DNA from: Eurosta solidaginis
Lineage: Eukaryota > Arthropoda > Insecta > Diptera > Tephritidae
Assembly: GCF_040869045.1 (NCBI RefSeq)
Contig: NC_090319.1
Coordinates: forward strand, 363,027,739 to 363,091,738
DNA: 64,000 nt
Direction of reading: 5' to 3'
In this document: positions 22,383 through 34,005 of the stretch, piece after piece
Layout of the letters: each line of letters starts with the position of its first letter
Numbering within the stretch: the stretch's first letter is position 1
Notes under the pieces: model-generated
The model's input: the letters and a program-made list of their open reading frames with translations, nothing else
What the model was told of the DNA's origin: nothing
Databases searched by the model: none
Translations under genes and position numbers: made by a program

Positions 22383-23203
22383 TAGACGTGTTTTTTAACA
22401 CGCGCGTATACGTTTCGTTTACGCGTGTTAAAAAACGCCTATCTTCGCTTAGATAATGCTTAGGAGACCCATCTAGCGGCTGTGGTTAAACAACTAGCTA
22501 CAGCAACAGGGTGTATCGTAAAGCGGAGACGCAACGCTCTGATGGCCATAGGGTATAACATATGGCTGAATCAGTTGCGATGAATTGTGGACACACATAG
22601 AATACATAGAATTAGTGCAGAGGGTGAAACAAAGACACATATTTCAGTTACATCTGAGTATAATGCGTATTGAAATTTAGTAGGACAAAATTTATGCGCA
22701 GCAATTTCAGAGGTGTATTTATAGTTTGTCGACTAGCAGTCAATAGCCGTGTTTTTTAACACGCGCGTATACGTTTCGTTTACGCGTGTTAAAAAACGCC
22801 TATCTTCGCTTAGATAATGCTTAGGAGACCCATCTAGCGGCTGTGGTTAAACAACTAGCTACAGCAACAGGGTGTAGCGAAAAGCGGAGACGCAACGCTC
22901 TGATGGCCATAGGGTATAACATATAGCTGAATCAGTTGCGATGAATTGTGGACACACATATAATACATAGAATTAGTGTACAGGGTGAAACAAAGACACA
23001 TATTTCAGTTACATCTGAGTATAATGCGTATTGAAATTTAGTAGGACAAAATTTATGCCCAGCAATTTCAGAGGTGTATTTATAGTTTGTCTCTTAGCAG
23101 TCAATATAAAGTTTAAGCGTAAACGGATATACGCGTGTTAAAAAACACGGCTAATATAAAGTTTAAGCGTAAACGGATATACGCGTGTTAAAAAACACGG
23201 CTA
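22383..23203. mobile_element. Tandem array of a MITE with TAGCCGTGTTTTTTAACACG ends
   Basis: A 361-base unit starting TAGACGTGTTTTTTAACACG at 22383 recurs at 22744 (TAGCCGTG...) with few changes. The array closes with two short direct copies of a right end, AACACGCGTATATCCGTTTA in reverse complement, at about 23106-23153 and 23156-23203. The right end is the inverted complement of the left end, so each unit is a MITE sharing termini with its neighbour. There is no coding content. Confidence 0.8.
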
Positions 23204-23574
23204 ATGTAACAAAATACGCGGACGCGCCGTTTCTGGCCGAATTAAAGATTTACGCCAGCAATAGCTAGGTGTTGGCATTGCTGCTGCTGGTGGAGCTAAT
23301 GCCCATTTGGAAAATGCCAATGGCATGCCTAACAATCCAACGACAGCTGTGTCAACGTTCAACGTGTGCACATAACATCGTCGGGGATGTAGTAGCCAGC
23401 CAGCCGTAACGCCACGCCAATGGACATACACACACAATAAGAGAGTGGCGGTGTGACCACCACAGTGACCACAGTACAGTACCACAGTAACATTATTCGC
23501 AACTCAGACAGCAGGCACAGCAACAGCAACTGCAACAAACAGCATTACAAGTAGCTTACAACAACATCACATTA

Positions 23575-23731
23575 GATTTAATTGCCGGCTGGGCTTTAGC
23601 GTTGAATCATCTGCATTCTTTAGGTAAAATCTATAGGGATTTGAAGCCAGAAAATATTTTGCTGGACGAACACGGACACATAGCGCTTACATATTTTGAG
23701 CTATCGAAAGAACCATTGGATGGTTCAAAAA
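23575..23731 (+). pseudogene. RSK-type (S6kII-like) kinase fragment
   Basis: The frame encodes a segment that matches the N-terminal kinase domain of the ribosomal S6 kinase (RSK) family: [27 protein letters not shown] and [10 protein letters not shown]. The catalytic HRD-equivalent YRD is present, but the magnesium-binding DFG reads YFE, so it could not be active. Only about 52 codons remain, without an intron. Upstream lies a glutamine-rich CAG/CAA stretch, and downstream the frame runs straight into LINE sequence at 23732. It is best read as a retrocopied or transduced fragment. Confidence 0.75.
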
Positions 23732-24191
23732 CGCTTCCCAAGGCCGTCGGTTCTATGTACCGGAGCGACTCGGGATTTTTCCCGACCAAGGACTGTCATT
23801 TCAGTGTAACCCCATTTAGTTTGTTGCGTCCCTCCCACAAATTGTCATCCTCACAGCAGCTCCTTGCAGCGGGACTGCTCCATATTCTCTTGCTCCGGGA
23901 AGGTATCGAACCCAATCCGGGACCGTCTCCTGGCCCCGGTCCTGAGAAATGGTTTTGTTGCATCTGCCGGAAAAGAATCTTTTTAGGACGGTCATACTCT
24001 TGTCAGTGTGTCTCGTGTATGGGATGGTTGCATCGGACAGGTTGTTCTGGGCTAGACCCAAAACCAGACGTCCACGTAGCTTTTATAAATCTTTTGTGTC
24101 TCCTTGCTGCTCACGCCCTAGGACGTCCGGTAGTATGCGCCTTAGCCACAACGGCGGGTTTCATTGCGCCATGTTGCCAGGCCGCATACCA
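23732..24191 (+). mobile_element. 5' portion of the 2A-headed LINE, internally deleted
   Basis: This matches the minus-strand LINE at 56-60 kb from its 5' leader (CGCTTCCCAAGGC) through the N-terminal protein region. It includes the 2A-like motif GIEPNPGP (23902-23925) and the first PHD-like finger (CCIC, then [13 protein letters not shown]). After CCSRPR the sequence jumps to the second-finger region (GFHCAM in another frame) and stops. Endonuclease and RT are absent, so it is a dead fragment. Confidence 0.85.
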
Positions 24192-24380
24192 GAAAAAATT
24201 TTAACGATTCTCGAATTCACCATTCGCCATTCGGTACGTCTTGCGATTTCTGCACGCCTGGCGGCTCTCCAGAACAGGGGTCGACTGCTAATACGGGTCC
24301 AAAAATATCGAGCGAGGTGCAAAAATACGCGTATTGACCTCGAAAACAATAATCGGAGGGGGAAAATAAAAAGTTCAACT
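24192..24380. other. Unassigned repeat-like block
   Basis: This stretch lies between the LINE fragment and the Harbinger derivative. The ATACGCGTATT and AATAATCGGAGG motifs recall sequence near 634 and 25480 but could not be assigned to a family. Confidence 0.3.
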
Positions 24381-24949
24381 TTTGCGCGAACTGTTCGTGC
24401 GTGTATGGCGAAAAAGCTCATAATCGTAGTAATTTCTGAACGGAACAGACGTGCGCGGAAAAGTAAAATGGACAATAAAAAATTTCTTTGTGAATTTATT
24501 GAAATGTATAAATCTTTGCCATCATTGTGGCAAGTAAAAAGCAAAGATTATTGTAATAGAATTAAAAAGAATAATGATTATGCGACTTTAATGGAAAAAT
24601 TAAAAAATTGTTTGTAAAAGTTGGTCAAATGTTGCCTTGCTCATACGAACGTAATTTTTAAAATCATTTTGTGACGTGAATTCCAGTTCTTTAATAAGCT
24701 CACTTTGTCCAAGAACTGCTCGTTTTTTAAACCATTCTTTGCACCAAATTCTTTTTTTGCGATCTTCTCTCTTTTTTTTACGCTTAATTGCCACAGCGAG
24801 CAATATTGCTGCAGCACAATTGTTGTCCGTATTCATCGCTGTCTGAAAGAGAACTAATGTTCGGCCAAAAGTTCGTATGGTGTATGGCCAAAGCTGCGAA
24901 CAAGATTGCGGAATGTTCGCGGAAATGTTCGTGTCGTGTATTTGGCGCT
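24381..24949. mobile_element. Second PIF/Harbinger derivative, left end missing
   Basis: It is nearly identical to parts of 14565-15715. It carries the MADF start (24469-24605, plus strand) and the transposase N-terminus (24600-24836, minus strand, open in one frame), fused by an internal deletion at about 24605. The right end TGTCGTGTATTTGGCGCT is intact at 24932-24949 and followed by TAA. The left terminal repeat is absent; the element abuts the unassigned block at 24192. Confidence 0.8.
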
Positions 24950-24952
24950 TAA

Positions 24953-25246
24953 GGTAGGTTCGATCAGCTGTTTTATCTGGTTATGGCTTTATGGTTATAG
25001 CCGGAGTCATTGGTGCCGTATGTCGTATCGCTGTATCCGTATCCCTAACGTAATCAGCTGTTTATCGTTACGACGGTAAACCAAAACCCAATTGGTTGGC
25101 TACGATACGGTTACGACCTTAGCGGCACCAATAATTGATTGCATTGATTCTCATAAGGTTGGTCGAATCAGCTGTTAAAAGGTTACCGATACGGTTACCG
25201 ATAAAGCACCAATGTCTCCAGCTTATAAGTCACCATTAATTCGCCC
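24953..25246. mobile_element. Second MITE of the 14057 family
   Basis: The right end reads TCACCATTAATTCGCCC, the inverted form of the 14057 left end. The interior again has GGTTATGGCTTTATGG, TCGATCAGCTG and CACCAAT blocks. TTAA is found at both junctions (24949-24952 and 25247-25250). The left junction coincides with the end of the Harbinger derivative. Confidence 0.6.
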
Positions 25247-25745
25247 TTAAAATGTGCGATGGTTACTTGGCTCCACATATGCGAAATCTTTAATTAAGAC
25301 TAACCCGCATTCAAAGATATTTGTGAGTTTTAATATTTTAGTATGTTTTGAGGAAAAAGTAGCATCCTATACTGATTTTGGCATTCAATTTAGAAATAAA
25401 TATTCAATGGACGGAATTACTTACCACAGGCGTCGATTTTTAATACATGTCAAAAATTTCGGGAGAGGTCTCAGATGACGCGTTTTAATTTCGGAAGCAA
25501 TAATCCGAATGCGGCAAGGTAATACTTGTACTCTGTCAAGATATTTTTGAAAAAAAAAGTATAAGACTTTCATGTGGTTGATGTAATTTTGGTGATATTG
25601 TTGTACAAAGAAAAGAATTAGCTAAAAAGGCGTTTTGTGCTGATACAATTTTCACCAGTTTCGCAGCCGTAATTATTCGGTTTTTTGTGAATATCTATTA
25701 ATAAAAGAACAATTTCTTATTTCCGACTTCTAATTATTGAATTAC

Positions 25746-25935
25746 TTACTTACTTACTTACTTACTTAATTGGCGCTTAATCGTCTAAACGGTTATGGCA
25801 GTCCAACAAGGCGCGCCAGTCGCTCCTTCGCTCCGCCAACCGGCGCCAATTGGTCACAACAAGGGAGTTTAAATCGTTTTCCACCTGGTCCTTCCAACGA
25901 AGTGGGGGCCGCCCTCTACCTCTGCTTCCATAGGC
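25746..25935 (-). mobile_element. RTE-like LINE 3' end with perfect 13-bp duplication
   Basis: On the minus strand this is the extreme 3' end of the LINE family also present at 43948 and 62565. It encodes the last residues (GSRGRGR-like) and ends in a (TAAG)n tail, read here as CTTA repeats from about 25746. A perfect duplication ATTATTGAATTAC flanks it (25733-25745 and 25936-25948). It is a classic 5'-truncated insertion. Confidence 0.88.
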
Positions 25936-25948
25936 ATTATTGAATTAC

Positions 25949-27583
25949 ATTACGTAATTCTTGAATTTAATTCTGCTGGCATTTGCTTTTGTGTATTCTA
26001 TTCCCCTTTACATTTACCAATTCCTCTTAAAGGAAAGCGTGAAATAAAACACGGAAAACAACAAGAATTAGCAACAAAAATTTTAAGAACTGCTTGGTAC
26101 GGGCGTTGCTGAACTACTTCCCCCCTTTATAACCCTCTTAATCTATGTCATGATCGACTTGAGTTCAATGATTTTGTAATGAAAAAGGGACTTACACTTT
26201 GCAGGTCCACGTATAATGTCTCAACATTCTAGGTCACTTCTTTGCTCAGGAAAACTATACTAAACTCCCTTTATTTATGCTGACTTTGCGAAGACAAACC
26301 TAAATTTGATTTAACCTGTTTATCATTGAATGTCCTGCATACTTATTAGTATCGAGGTTAGAGATATCCCTATTCGGTTTCGGGTATATTAAATTAAACG
26401 GCTTTAACGGTTAGGGCCACCTATCATTTAAAGTTTGCATCATTTTGGTCGTCACATCTGTCTTAAAGAAAACAACTTTTCTTTACAACATTCTTACAAA
26501 CAATATAAAATATTCAACATGAATATTTGATTTGATTTAAGGAGCCCAAATTCGCTTTAACTACTTATTCGTTTATGTTGCGAGATTTAAATAATTTTTT
26601 AAGAACGAAATTAATGCTGTGTGCGAGTTGACCTAAATTTCTACCTAAATACACAAAAAACCTAAATCACTGGAAACTGTCGGCAAGGCAGTGCATAATA
26701 AAAATTTAGAATTTTTATGAGCATACTTTTCAACCTAAATTCAAATGTCAAATTTCAAAAACAAAAACAACATTGTATATGCAAATATGTACATAAATGG
26801 CTCTTGTCCATTCAATTTAAGTAAATCATAGATCATAGAGCGATGATCCCTGCTGCGATTAAGGCCCGATCGATTGTACGTGATGTTGAGCTCAAATTTA
26901 TTGAAGCTGATGTCGGCGACACAAGAATTGGATCCTTCTTAAATATGAACCACAATCTGAACATATTTGGCAAGCAAGTAGACTAATTGGCCTAAAGAAG
27001 TTATTGGAGGAGGGCCAACACCACAGTCGTGAATGAAACTAAGTGTGATACTTTTTAGCGTTTTGACAGGTATAGTGTTAACTATATAGTGTTAACTATT
27101 TAAATATTTTCCAACTAATTAGAATTTTCATTTTTTGAAGTTATTCAAAAATTTTAAGTTAACACGAAAACTCAATTAAAAATTATTTAAAAAATTAATG
27201 TAAAGAGTACAAAATAGTTAACACTATAACAGGGTGTTCAATATGGCGGCGTATAGGACCGGCTATCTTCAGCGTGTGATAGAAAGAGATACAGAATGAG
27301 ATACCGGTAGTCAATTACAAATCAGGTGATCCAATCACTTTGGAATTTTGACGTCTATGCAGAAGATATCACACTTAGTTTCATTCACAATGATCACAGT
27401 ATTGAATTCGAGATTGTGCAAAAGGTCATTGTGCATGTGCTCCACTATGTCGCGAAATAAAGCCTTATAAAACGGAGCTGCTGCATTTTCTTGTACTGCT
27501 ATTTTCGGATAAGCATGGAAACGCGTCAAAATTACCAAATTTCCCGTATTGTTATTATTTTCTGAGCAGAAATAAACAATTTA
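25949..27583. other. Gene-poor stretch with possible unrecognised coding remnants
   Basis: The plus frame 26866-26985 and the minus frame 27335-27538 read like protein (for example VNETKCDIFCID) but match no family I know. A 22-base identity between 27029-27050 (plus) and 27067+300 (27367-27388, minus) lies in such frames. The rest is AT-rich and unassigned. Confidence 0.3.
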
Positions 27584-27587
27584 GGTT

Positions 27588-30500
27588 TGTCACGTACACC
27601 TTTTAGGGGTGAATCCGCCCCTTTGCGCAATCAAGGTGGAATGTCCCCCAGCTAGCTCAGGGCGAGAGGTCGGGGCCCTTAACCCTTGTCCACCTTGATG
27701 CGGGGCGGATGTCACAATCATCATTAAACTTACATCCGTGCACCTCCCTCGCAGAAAGCCCACCCTGCCTTGGACCGCTCGAATTTCTGCTTGGCAGCGA
27801 GTCCCCTTTTCCTCTGCTCCAAATGACCCTGCATACTCACCCTAATGTCATCTTCACCCTCCCCCAACCGATTAAATTTTAGCAAACCATTTCAATTTCT
27901 TTTCCAATTTCAATCTACCACATTATTTATTTGAAATACCTTAATTCTATACAAAGAAATTAAAAGAAAACGTACTTTATGGCTATCGAGCCAAATATCA
28001 ATGCTCATGAAAAATAAAGATTTAGACCAGGACAAACAAAAAACTTATATCACACTCGAATCGATATATGTATATATATGTGAATATCCACAGGTACCAC
28101 AAGAAAAATGTATAATTATTCACAGGCTTAACACAAACCACAAAAAAAAAGGACACGGAATAAAAATTCAAACCGTTTTCAAAAAAAATAGATTGCCGAA
28201 CGGTGTATGCCTACATATATATATACATATATATAGATGCATATACGTACTTTCAAAACTTAAAACGGTATGTATGTATATATTCTGAAAAAATGTTCGA
28301 TATACGACACTGTACCAAAAAAATAAGACATATGTACATGTAACGGAATCATTAAAAAAAAAATACAATGTTACAAAAAAATCAGTCTTTCGATTATTCT
28401 AATTTTGGCAAAGAAAAAAAATATTATCCATTAGCATGTATATAACTCAAACACGAATAATTTTATATATGTTACACCCATTTCCATCATGGGATATACC
28501 CTACAAGTGTTTTCCAATCAGAGATTGGCAATTTGTTCAAGGCCTACTTGGTCACCTAAGTTCATCCAAACGCTTTTGGGCTCAATCGGAGCCACTTCAA
28601 AAAATTATCCGAGAAACCACCCTAATGCCTACCTACAAGAGCGCTCTCAAGGAAGTTCAGGGGTTTGTTGCAGGGTTTATTGGCCACTGCACGATACAAA
28701 AAAAAACGTATTTCCTTAAATTTCTCCGTTTGGAGTGCCTTTGTAGTGCCTTATAGGTGCATTTACATTTGGCAAGGTTCAAATTTATACGAGATTTACT
28801 ACATACAGGAACAAACTATATATATAAAAAACACCTAAACTAGACTACAATTATCCCTGCAAACACCTTCCTCTTATTACTGCCGCTTCTCGTCGATCTC
28901 GAGTTGTTAATGTTGTTAAGGGTATATATATATTGCTTGCAGTCTCGACTGCCGGAACCAGATAACATATGGGGATAGTTGTTTTCAAATATAGGTGATT
29001 GGTATAGGGACCAGTATAACTGCATACATGAAACGCATAAATGTCCGGTAAAATGTAATAAATAATTTTCCCTGGCGCTGTTGGAGCTTTCGTCATCCGC
29101 GGTGACCAGATGGCATTCCCACTAGAGGAATAGAAAAATACCAATCAGCTCGACTTACATGGGCTAATGGAGGTATTTCACGCCAATTTTGGCGTTCACG
29201 CATTTTTATTAGGGTGTTTATGACACCAACAAAATAGCAAAATTGATAGCACCAAAACAAAAATCTTCCAAAAAAAAATACGTGCTCAACATTATGAGGA
29301 TTACTTTTACCGAAGAAAACTTTAGTTTTTAAGTAGGGATATGAAACAAGAAAGACAAGAAAAAAAAGCGGTTAGATTTTTCCGACACAATTAAAATGTA
29401 TCCAGAAAATTTTACAACAAAAAAGGGATGATTATTTCAAAAAAGAAGAAAATTAAAATGGGGGGCGATTAAAACACGGAAAATTTCATAACCGAAGTCG
29501 ACAATGGGGTTGCGTGAACCCCAAATGGCGCAAAAAAAAAAGGGAATTAACAAAAAAAATTTCAAAAAAAAATTTAAAATCTGGCACTTACCCTCATAAA
29601 ATCTATTCCACATCCATTATGCCGTTGGTTGAATTGTTTTACCGACGGACCCGATAGGTTTTATAAGGCCAAAAGCCTTTTAAAAAAAACAAGTTTTTTT
29701 TTTTTTCTTTTTTTCTTTAAACCGGATCTTTTTTTTTTTTTAAACACAATCTCACTCTTATAATTCGCTTTACTTTTACGCGCAAGGGAAATACACTCTA
29801 ACTACACATTAGGTACTTATTTTGTACGATGACGGACCGCGCAGCACAGACGAATTGGTGCAATAGACTTTTGGACTGATCTCTTTTCTACAGTCACACC
29901 CCCTTATATAGATAACAACATAGCAGATACACCGTTTTCTTGTGCCGTTTTCCTATTATCATCCTTAATCTCGACCGCAACCATAATAACCTATATCCAT
30001 CCCTTTCCTGTACTCACCACGCTCGGAGCTACCCTATGGCTACCATCTGGCAACCCTTGGAAAAGAGCTTTTGCCAGTTCCTCTATTGTGAACATACCCC
30101 GTGTTTGACGTTTCTCGTTTGTTTACATTTTTACGTGCGTGATAAATCTAAATGTTTTACCTTTTGCTATATTTGTGTAATTATTTCTACTTACACTCAG
30201 TGGTGAAGTGAATTTAAAAAAAAACAAGACCCCATTTCATGTGGTGCCCTTTTTTTTACCCGAGAGTATGCGTCTGGACTGCCTGTAGAAGCAGCTACGG
30301 TGGTTCTTGACTTTAGCTCACAGCTGCTATGACTCGCCCAAGAAATATCGTGAGTATGTGCCCGCAGACGCGCTTTGGACCCAGGATCACGGGTCCGAAC
30401 GCTGAACTCAAAAATTTTATATCTGCTACGAGATATTTGCGGAAGAAATTGAAGAAAGAACTTCATATGGTTGTTGTAATTTTGAGTGATTCGTTACTCC

Positions 30501-30825
30501 AACACAAAAAAATTGTGCACTTAGATAAGTGTTACGCTTTCATGCCCTCAATAATTAAAGTGTTTTGTTTTCTTTCTTTATTTTTATTTCAGTGTGTATC
30601 TTAGGAGGCTCCGGCGTTGAGGCGTAGAGGACGAGATGTTGGGACTTTGGGATGTCGAGTTTACGGGAAGTACACTTGCTTCGAAAAATGAATCTAAGGA
30701 TTGTTACTTTTGCATACCTTTTTATTTCGTCTTTCTAGGTACTTTTGCCATTGACTTGGGAGTTCGGCCGTACCACTCGAGCGGGCCAAGGTACGCCCAA
30801 CGCGGGGAACACCCACACCCTGACA
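27588..30825 (-). repeat. 3' LTR (in element orientation), 3,238 bp
   Basis: It is identical in length to the other LTR. By eye the two differ at one substitution (27920 C versus 37736 T) and two single-base indels (near 29787 and near 30496). Long A and T runs and TA repeats make up much of it. Short open frames inside it are duplicated exactly in the other LTR and have no protein features. Confidence 0.95.
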
Positions 30826-31209
30826 ACGTCTCCTGCCTCGAGAGCTTAGCCGGGCATATGTTACGGGAAGTAACGAAAATTGTAATATGTATATATATGA
30901 ACTCTTACTTTTTGGTTTCTTTATAGATGAACCCCAGAACGGGCACCTTTTAGAAACATCCTACGCCGCCGACTTGACCCTCATCGACGGAGTGGTATTC
31001 CGCAAGTTATGAAGTATATGTGTATAAAGTTTATTATAATTTGTTCTTTTTTTTCAGGTCATCGACGCGGCATTCTAGTATTAAGTTATTTAGTATACCG
31101 TTATGTAGTTTTAAGTTATTTGACCGTAAGTTATTTAGTTCTAGGTTAGCTAATATCAAGTTAATTATTAAGCGTTAGTTCCGGTAGAATTAGGTTCTTT
31201 AGGATTCGT

Positions 31210-34005
31210 TTATTGTTTAAGGTCCTTCGCGTGCCAGGCCCCTAAACTCTTCCCTGCTAACGACTCTAACAAGTACATATTGTTACCTAGCGCCTTAGTA
31301 ATTCGACACTTAGTGAACTTGCGACAAAATTTAGCGTTTACATTTTGTTTAAAGTCGCTAAGTACAAAATTCCGTTTGTAAATTTCTTGGCCAGGCTTGA
31401 ACTGTCTTTCGCGAATTCTTTTATTGTAGCGCGCCGCGTTACTTTCGTACGCTTCATGTAAATTTTCTTGTATTTTCTCACGCATTAACCTAAGCTTGTC
31501 ACTATGATCAATTACAAACATTTCGTTGTCATTAAGACAACTCAATTTCCTGGCGAGCGCATAATCAGCCCCATTTGTGAACATATTAAATCCGAAGAGT
31601 GCAAAGTATGGCGACACTCCTGTCGCCGAGTGCACTGCACTCCGAAGAGAACACTCAATCTCGGTTAGGTATAAATCCCAATCCCTATGGTCATTTTCTA
31701 GATATGATCTGATAGCGGCTAACACCGATTGATTTGCTCTTTCGGCGGCATTCGATTGCGGTGAATAAAAAGCTGTTTTTAAGTGTCTAACCCCGTACGT
31801 TTCCAATAGTTCCGTGAACTGTTTGGATACAAATTGTTTACCGTTATCGGAATGTACGATTTCCGGTACACCGAACTTATGGAAAATTTCTTCGGTTAAG
31901 AACTTAACCACATTACTCGCGGTAGCTTCGCGCATTGCCTTCAAAAATATGAACTTTGAAAAATGATCGATAATGATAAAAATAAAACAGTTGCCGCGTT
32001 TCGACCTCGGATATTTGCCTAAAAAGTCAATGTATAATTTCTGAAAAGGGCGGACTGTTACTACCTCTTTTCCGATCCCTGGCTTTAGAATTGTAGTACA
32101 AGGTTTTGTTTCCTTACAGGTCTGGCATTCTCGTACAAAGTTGCGAACCTGTACCACCATGTTAGGCCAATAGTACAACCTCCTAAGTCTATGTAGAGTT
32201 TTCGCCATACCCCCGTGCGCAGCTATCTCTGGACAATGTGCGTTTTCGATTAGCGTTGACGTCAACGCCTCAGGGACCCACAATTTCCACTCATTTTCCT
32301 CTAGTTCTACGTTTTTCGACAAAAACTTTTTAAAAACCATGCCGTCTTCTACCTTTAGATCAGGCAACCTATCTGTATTGTTTTCTATCGTGTTGATTAA
32401 TTCTTTATATTCCTTCGATTCGAATTCAACGGTATCCATATTTGCTATTGGAGATTCTGTGACCTCTGCTATACAACGCGAGAGCGTATCCGCCACTATA
32501 TTGTCGGCACCTTTCCGGTGTTCTATTTCGAAATTAAAAGCTTGTAGTTGTAATGACCACCTAGCTAGTCTTCCATTTAAATCTTTTAAAGACATTAGCC
32601 ATTTAAGGCTAGCGTGGTCGGTCACTATTGTAAAGGGCATTAAGTCAATATATGGTCGAAATCTCTTGACGGCCATCACCGCCGCAAGACATTCCTTCTC
32701 CGTTGTACTATATTTTCTTTGACATTCGTTGAACTTTTGTGAAAAGTATGCGATTGGCTTTTCTGCATCATCACTTTCTTTTTGGTAGAGTACTGCACCC
32801 AGACCATAATCAGATGCATCGCATTGTATGAAAAATCTTTTTGAGAAATCAGGGTGTCTGAGAACTGGAGCACTTGTGAGTGCTCTCTTCAAGCTATTGA
32901 ATGCTTCCACTGCTTCTTCAGACATTTCGAACTTTCTCCCCTTCTTCAACGAATCTGTCAAAGGTGCTGCCATTGTGGCGAAATCTTTTATAAATCTCCT
33001 ATACCATCCTGCAGTTCCGAGGAAACTGCGCACCTCTTTTACCGTTTTTGGAACAGGGATTTTCTGTATTGCTTTGACCTTCTCAGGATCTGTCTTTAAC
33101 ATCCCGCCTCCTACAATATAACCTAAATATGGCAACTCTTTAAAACAAAATTTCGATTTATTCAACCCAATCGTAAGGTCCGCGTCTCTTAAGCAGATGA
33201 CGACTTCTTGTAAAATTCGAAGATGTGAGTCAAAGTCAGGAGCGATGATTAATAAGTCATCCAAATAGATAAAAACATTTGACTTTAGTCTTTGTGGAAT
33301 GACACGGTCCATTAGGCGACATAGTCTTTGGGCCGCATTGCACAATCCAAATGGCATTGTAACGAATTGGTAGAGTGGACGTCCAGGCACGGTAAACGCG
33401 GTATAAGGTTTACTAGCTTCGTCTAGTTCGATTTGCCAAAACGCGAACTTTAGGTCGACGCTACTTATAAAGTGTGTGTCGTCAATGCGACTTAGTATAC
33501 CCTCTATATTTTGTAGGGGGTACGCGTCTTTTACAGTGACGGCGTTTAGTTTACGAGCGTCTAAACAAAAGCGATTTTTCCCCGGCTTCCTCACCACTGT
33601 CGTTCGGTTACTCCAGGGGCTCTCACTCTCCTCTATAACGCCCAACTCCAACATTTTGTCGACTTCCTCATATACGATGGCTTGCATTGCCGGCGATAGA
33701 GGATAATGTCGCTCCTTAATAGGTACTGCTTCGTCGACTAACTTTATTGTATGCTTTTCCAAGCTAGTTCGTCCTAACCCGTGATCTTCATATGTCCTAA
33801 ACTCTTTTACTACTTTTTCTAAACGTTCTTTCTGATCTGGCGTTAAACAGTGTAAAACCCGACGTTCGTTCCTGTCTTCATCAGATACCAACTCTTGCTC
33901 TATTTTTGTTAGATCTATTTCATCCACGGTAATAACTTCAGGTGCCAACTGAAACGCCCTCCAAAAGTCGACTCCGAGGTAGATCTTTTGTTCGAGATAT
34001 GGGCA
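31210..34005 (-). CDS. pol: Pol: reverse transcriptase, RNase H, integrase
   Basis: This large frame encodes the replication enzymes of the element; the frame is open upstream to the A-run near 34007. Counting from codon 33948, the RT carries LDARKLN, the PFGLCNA segment and the catalytic YLDD (residues 228-231). RNase H follows with FIQCDASDYGLGAVLYQ and TDHASLKWL. The integrase has an HHCC-type zinc region (ending ECQTC), then the DDE core with YIDFLG, VHSDNGKQF and NAAERANQS. All catalytic acids are visible and no stop interrupts 912 codons, so the frame looks intact. The N-terminal part, including a retropepsin-like LGVDFW end, lies in this frame, while the protease active site is in another. 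Confidence 0.93.
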   Translation of the reverse strand, partial: CPYLEQKIYLGVDFWRAFQLAPEVITVDEIDLTKIEQELVSDEDRNERRVLHCLTPDQKERLEKVVKEFRTYEDHGLGRTSLEKHTIKLVDEAVPIKERHYPLSPAMQAIVYEEVDKMLELGVIEESESPWSNRTTVVRKPGKNRFCLDARKLNAVTVKDAYPLQNIEGILSRIDDTHFISSVDLKFAFWQIELDEASKPYTAFTVPGRPLYQFVTMPFGLCNAAQRLCRLMDRVIPQRLKSNVFIYLDDLLIIAPDFDSHLRILQEVVICLRDADLTIGLNKSKFCFKELPYLGYIVGGGMLKTDPEKVKAIQKIPVPKTVKEVRSFLGTAGWYRRFIKDFATMAAPLTDSLKKGRKFEMSEEAVEAFNSLKRALTSAPVLRHPDFSKRFFIQCDASDYGLGAVLYQKESDDAEKPIAYFSQKFNECQRKYSTTEKECLAAVMAVKRFRPYIDLMPFTIVTDHASLKWLMSLKDLNGRLARWSLQLQAFNFEIEHRKGADNIVADTLSRCIAEVTESPIANMDTVEFESKEYKELINTIENNTDRLPDLKVEDGMVFKKFLSKNVELEENEWKLWVPEALTSTLIENAHCPEIAAHGGMAKTLHRLRRLYYWPNMVVQVRNFVRECQTCKETKPCTTILKPGIGKEVVTVRPFQKLYIDFLGKYPRSKRGNCFIFIIIDHFSKFIFLKAMREATASNVVKFLTEEIFHKFGVPEIVHSDNGKQFVSKQFTELLETYGVRHLKTAFYSPQSNAAERANQSVLAAIRSYLENDHRDWDLYLTEIECSLRSAVHSATGVSPYFALFGFNMFTNGADYALARKLSCLNDNEMFVIDHSDKLRLMREKIQENLHEAYESNAARYNKRIRERQFKPGQEIYKRNFVLSDFKQNVNAKFCRKFTKCRITKALGNNMYLLESLAGKSLGAWHAKDLKQ

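Noticed and set aside
22383..23203. CRISPR-like array
   Set aside because: Two long units of 361 bases with inverted ends in an insect genome; no short regular repeats and spacers.
23602..24204. A functional chimeric kinase gene
   Set aside because: Only part of a kinase domain is present, DFG is lost, and the rest of the frame is LINE sequence.
28001..30604. Open frames inside the LTRs as possible genes
   Set aside because: They are duplicated only because the LTRs are duplicated, are short, overlap on both strands and show no domain features; one is altered by a single-base indel between the LTRs.
30826..31209. An env gene in the LTR element
   Set aside because: Only about 385 bases lie between pol and the 3' LTR and no signal peptide or membrane frame is present.
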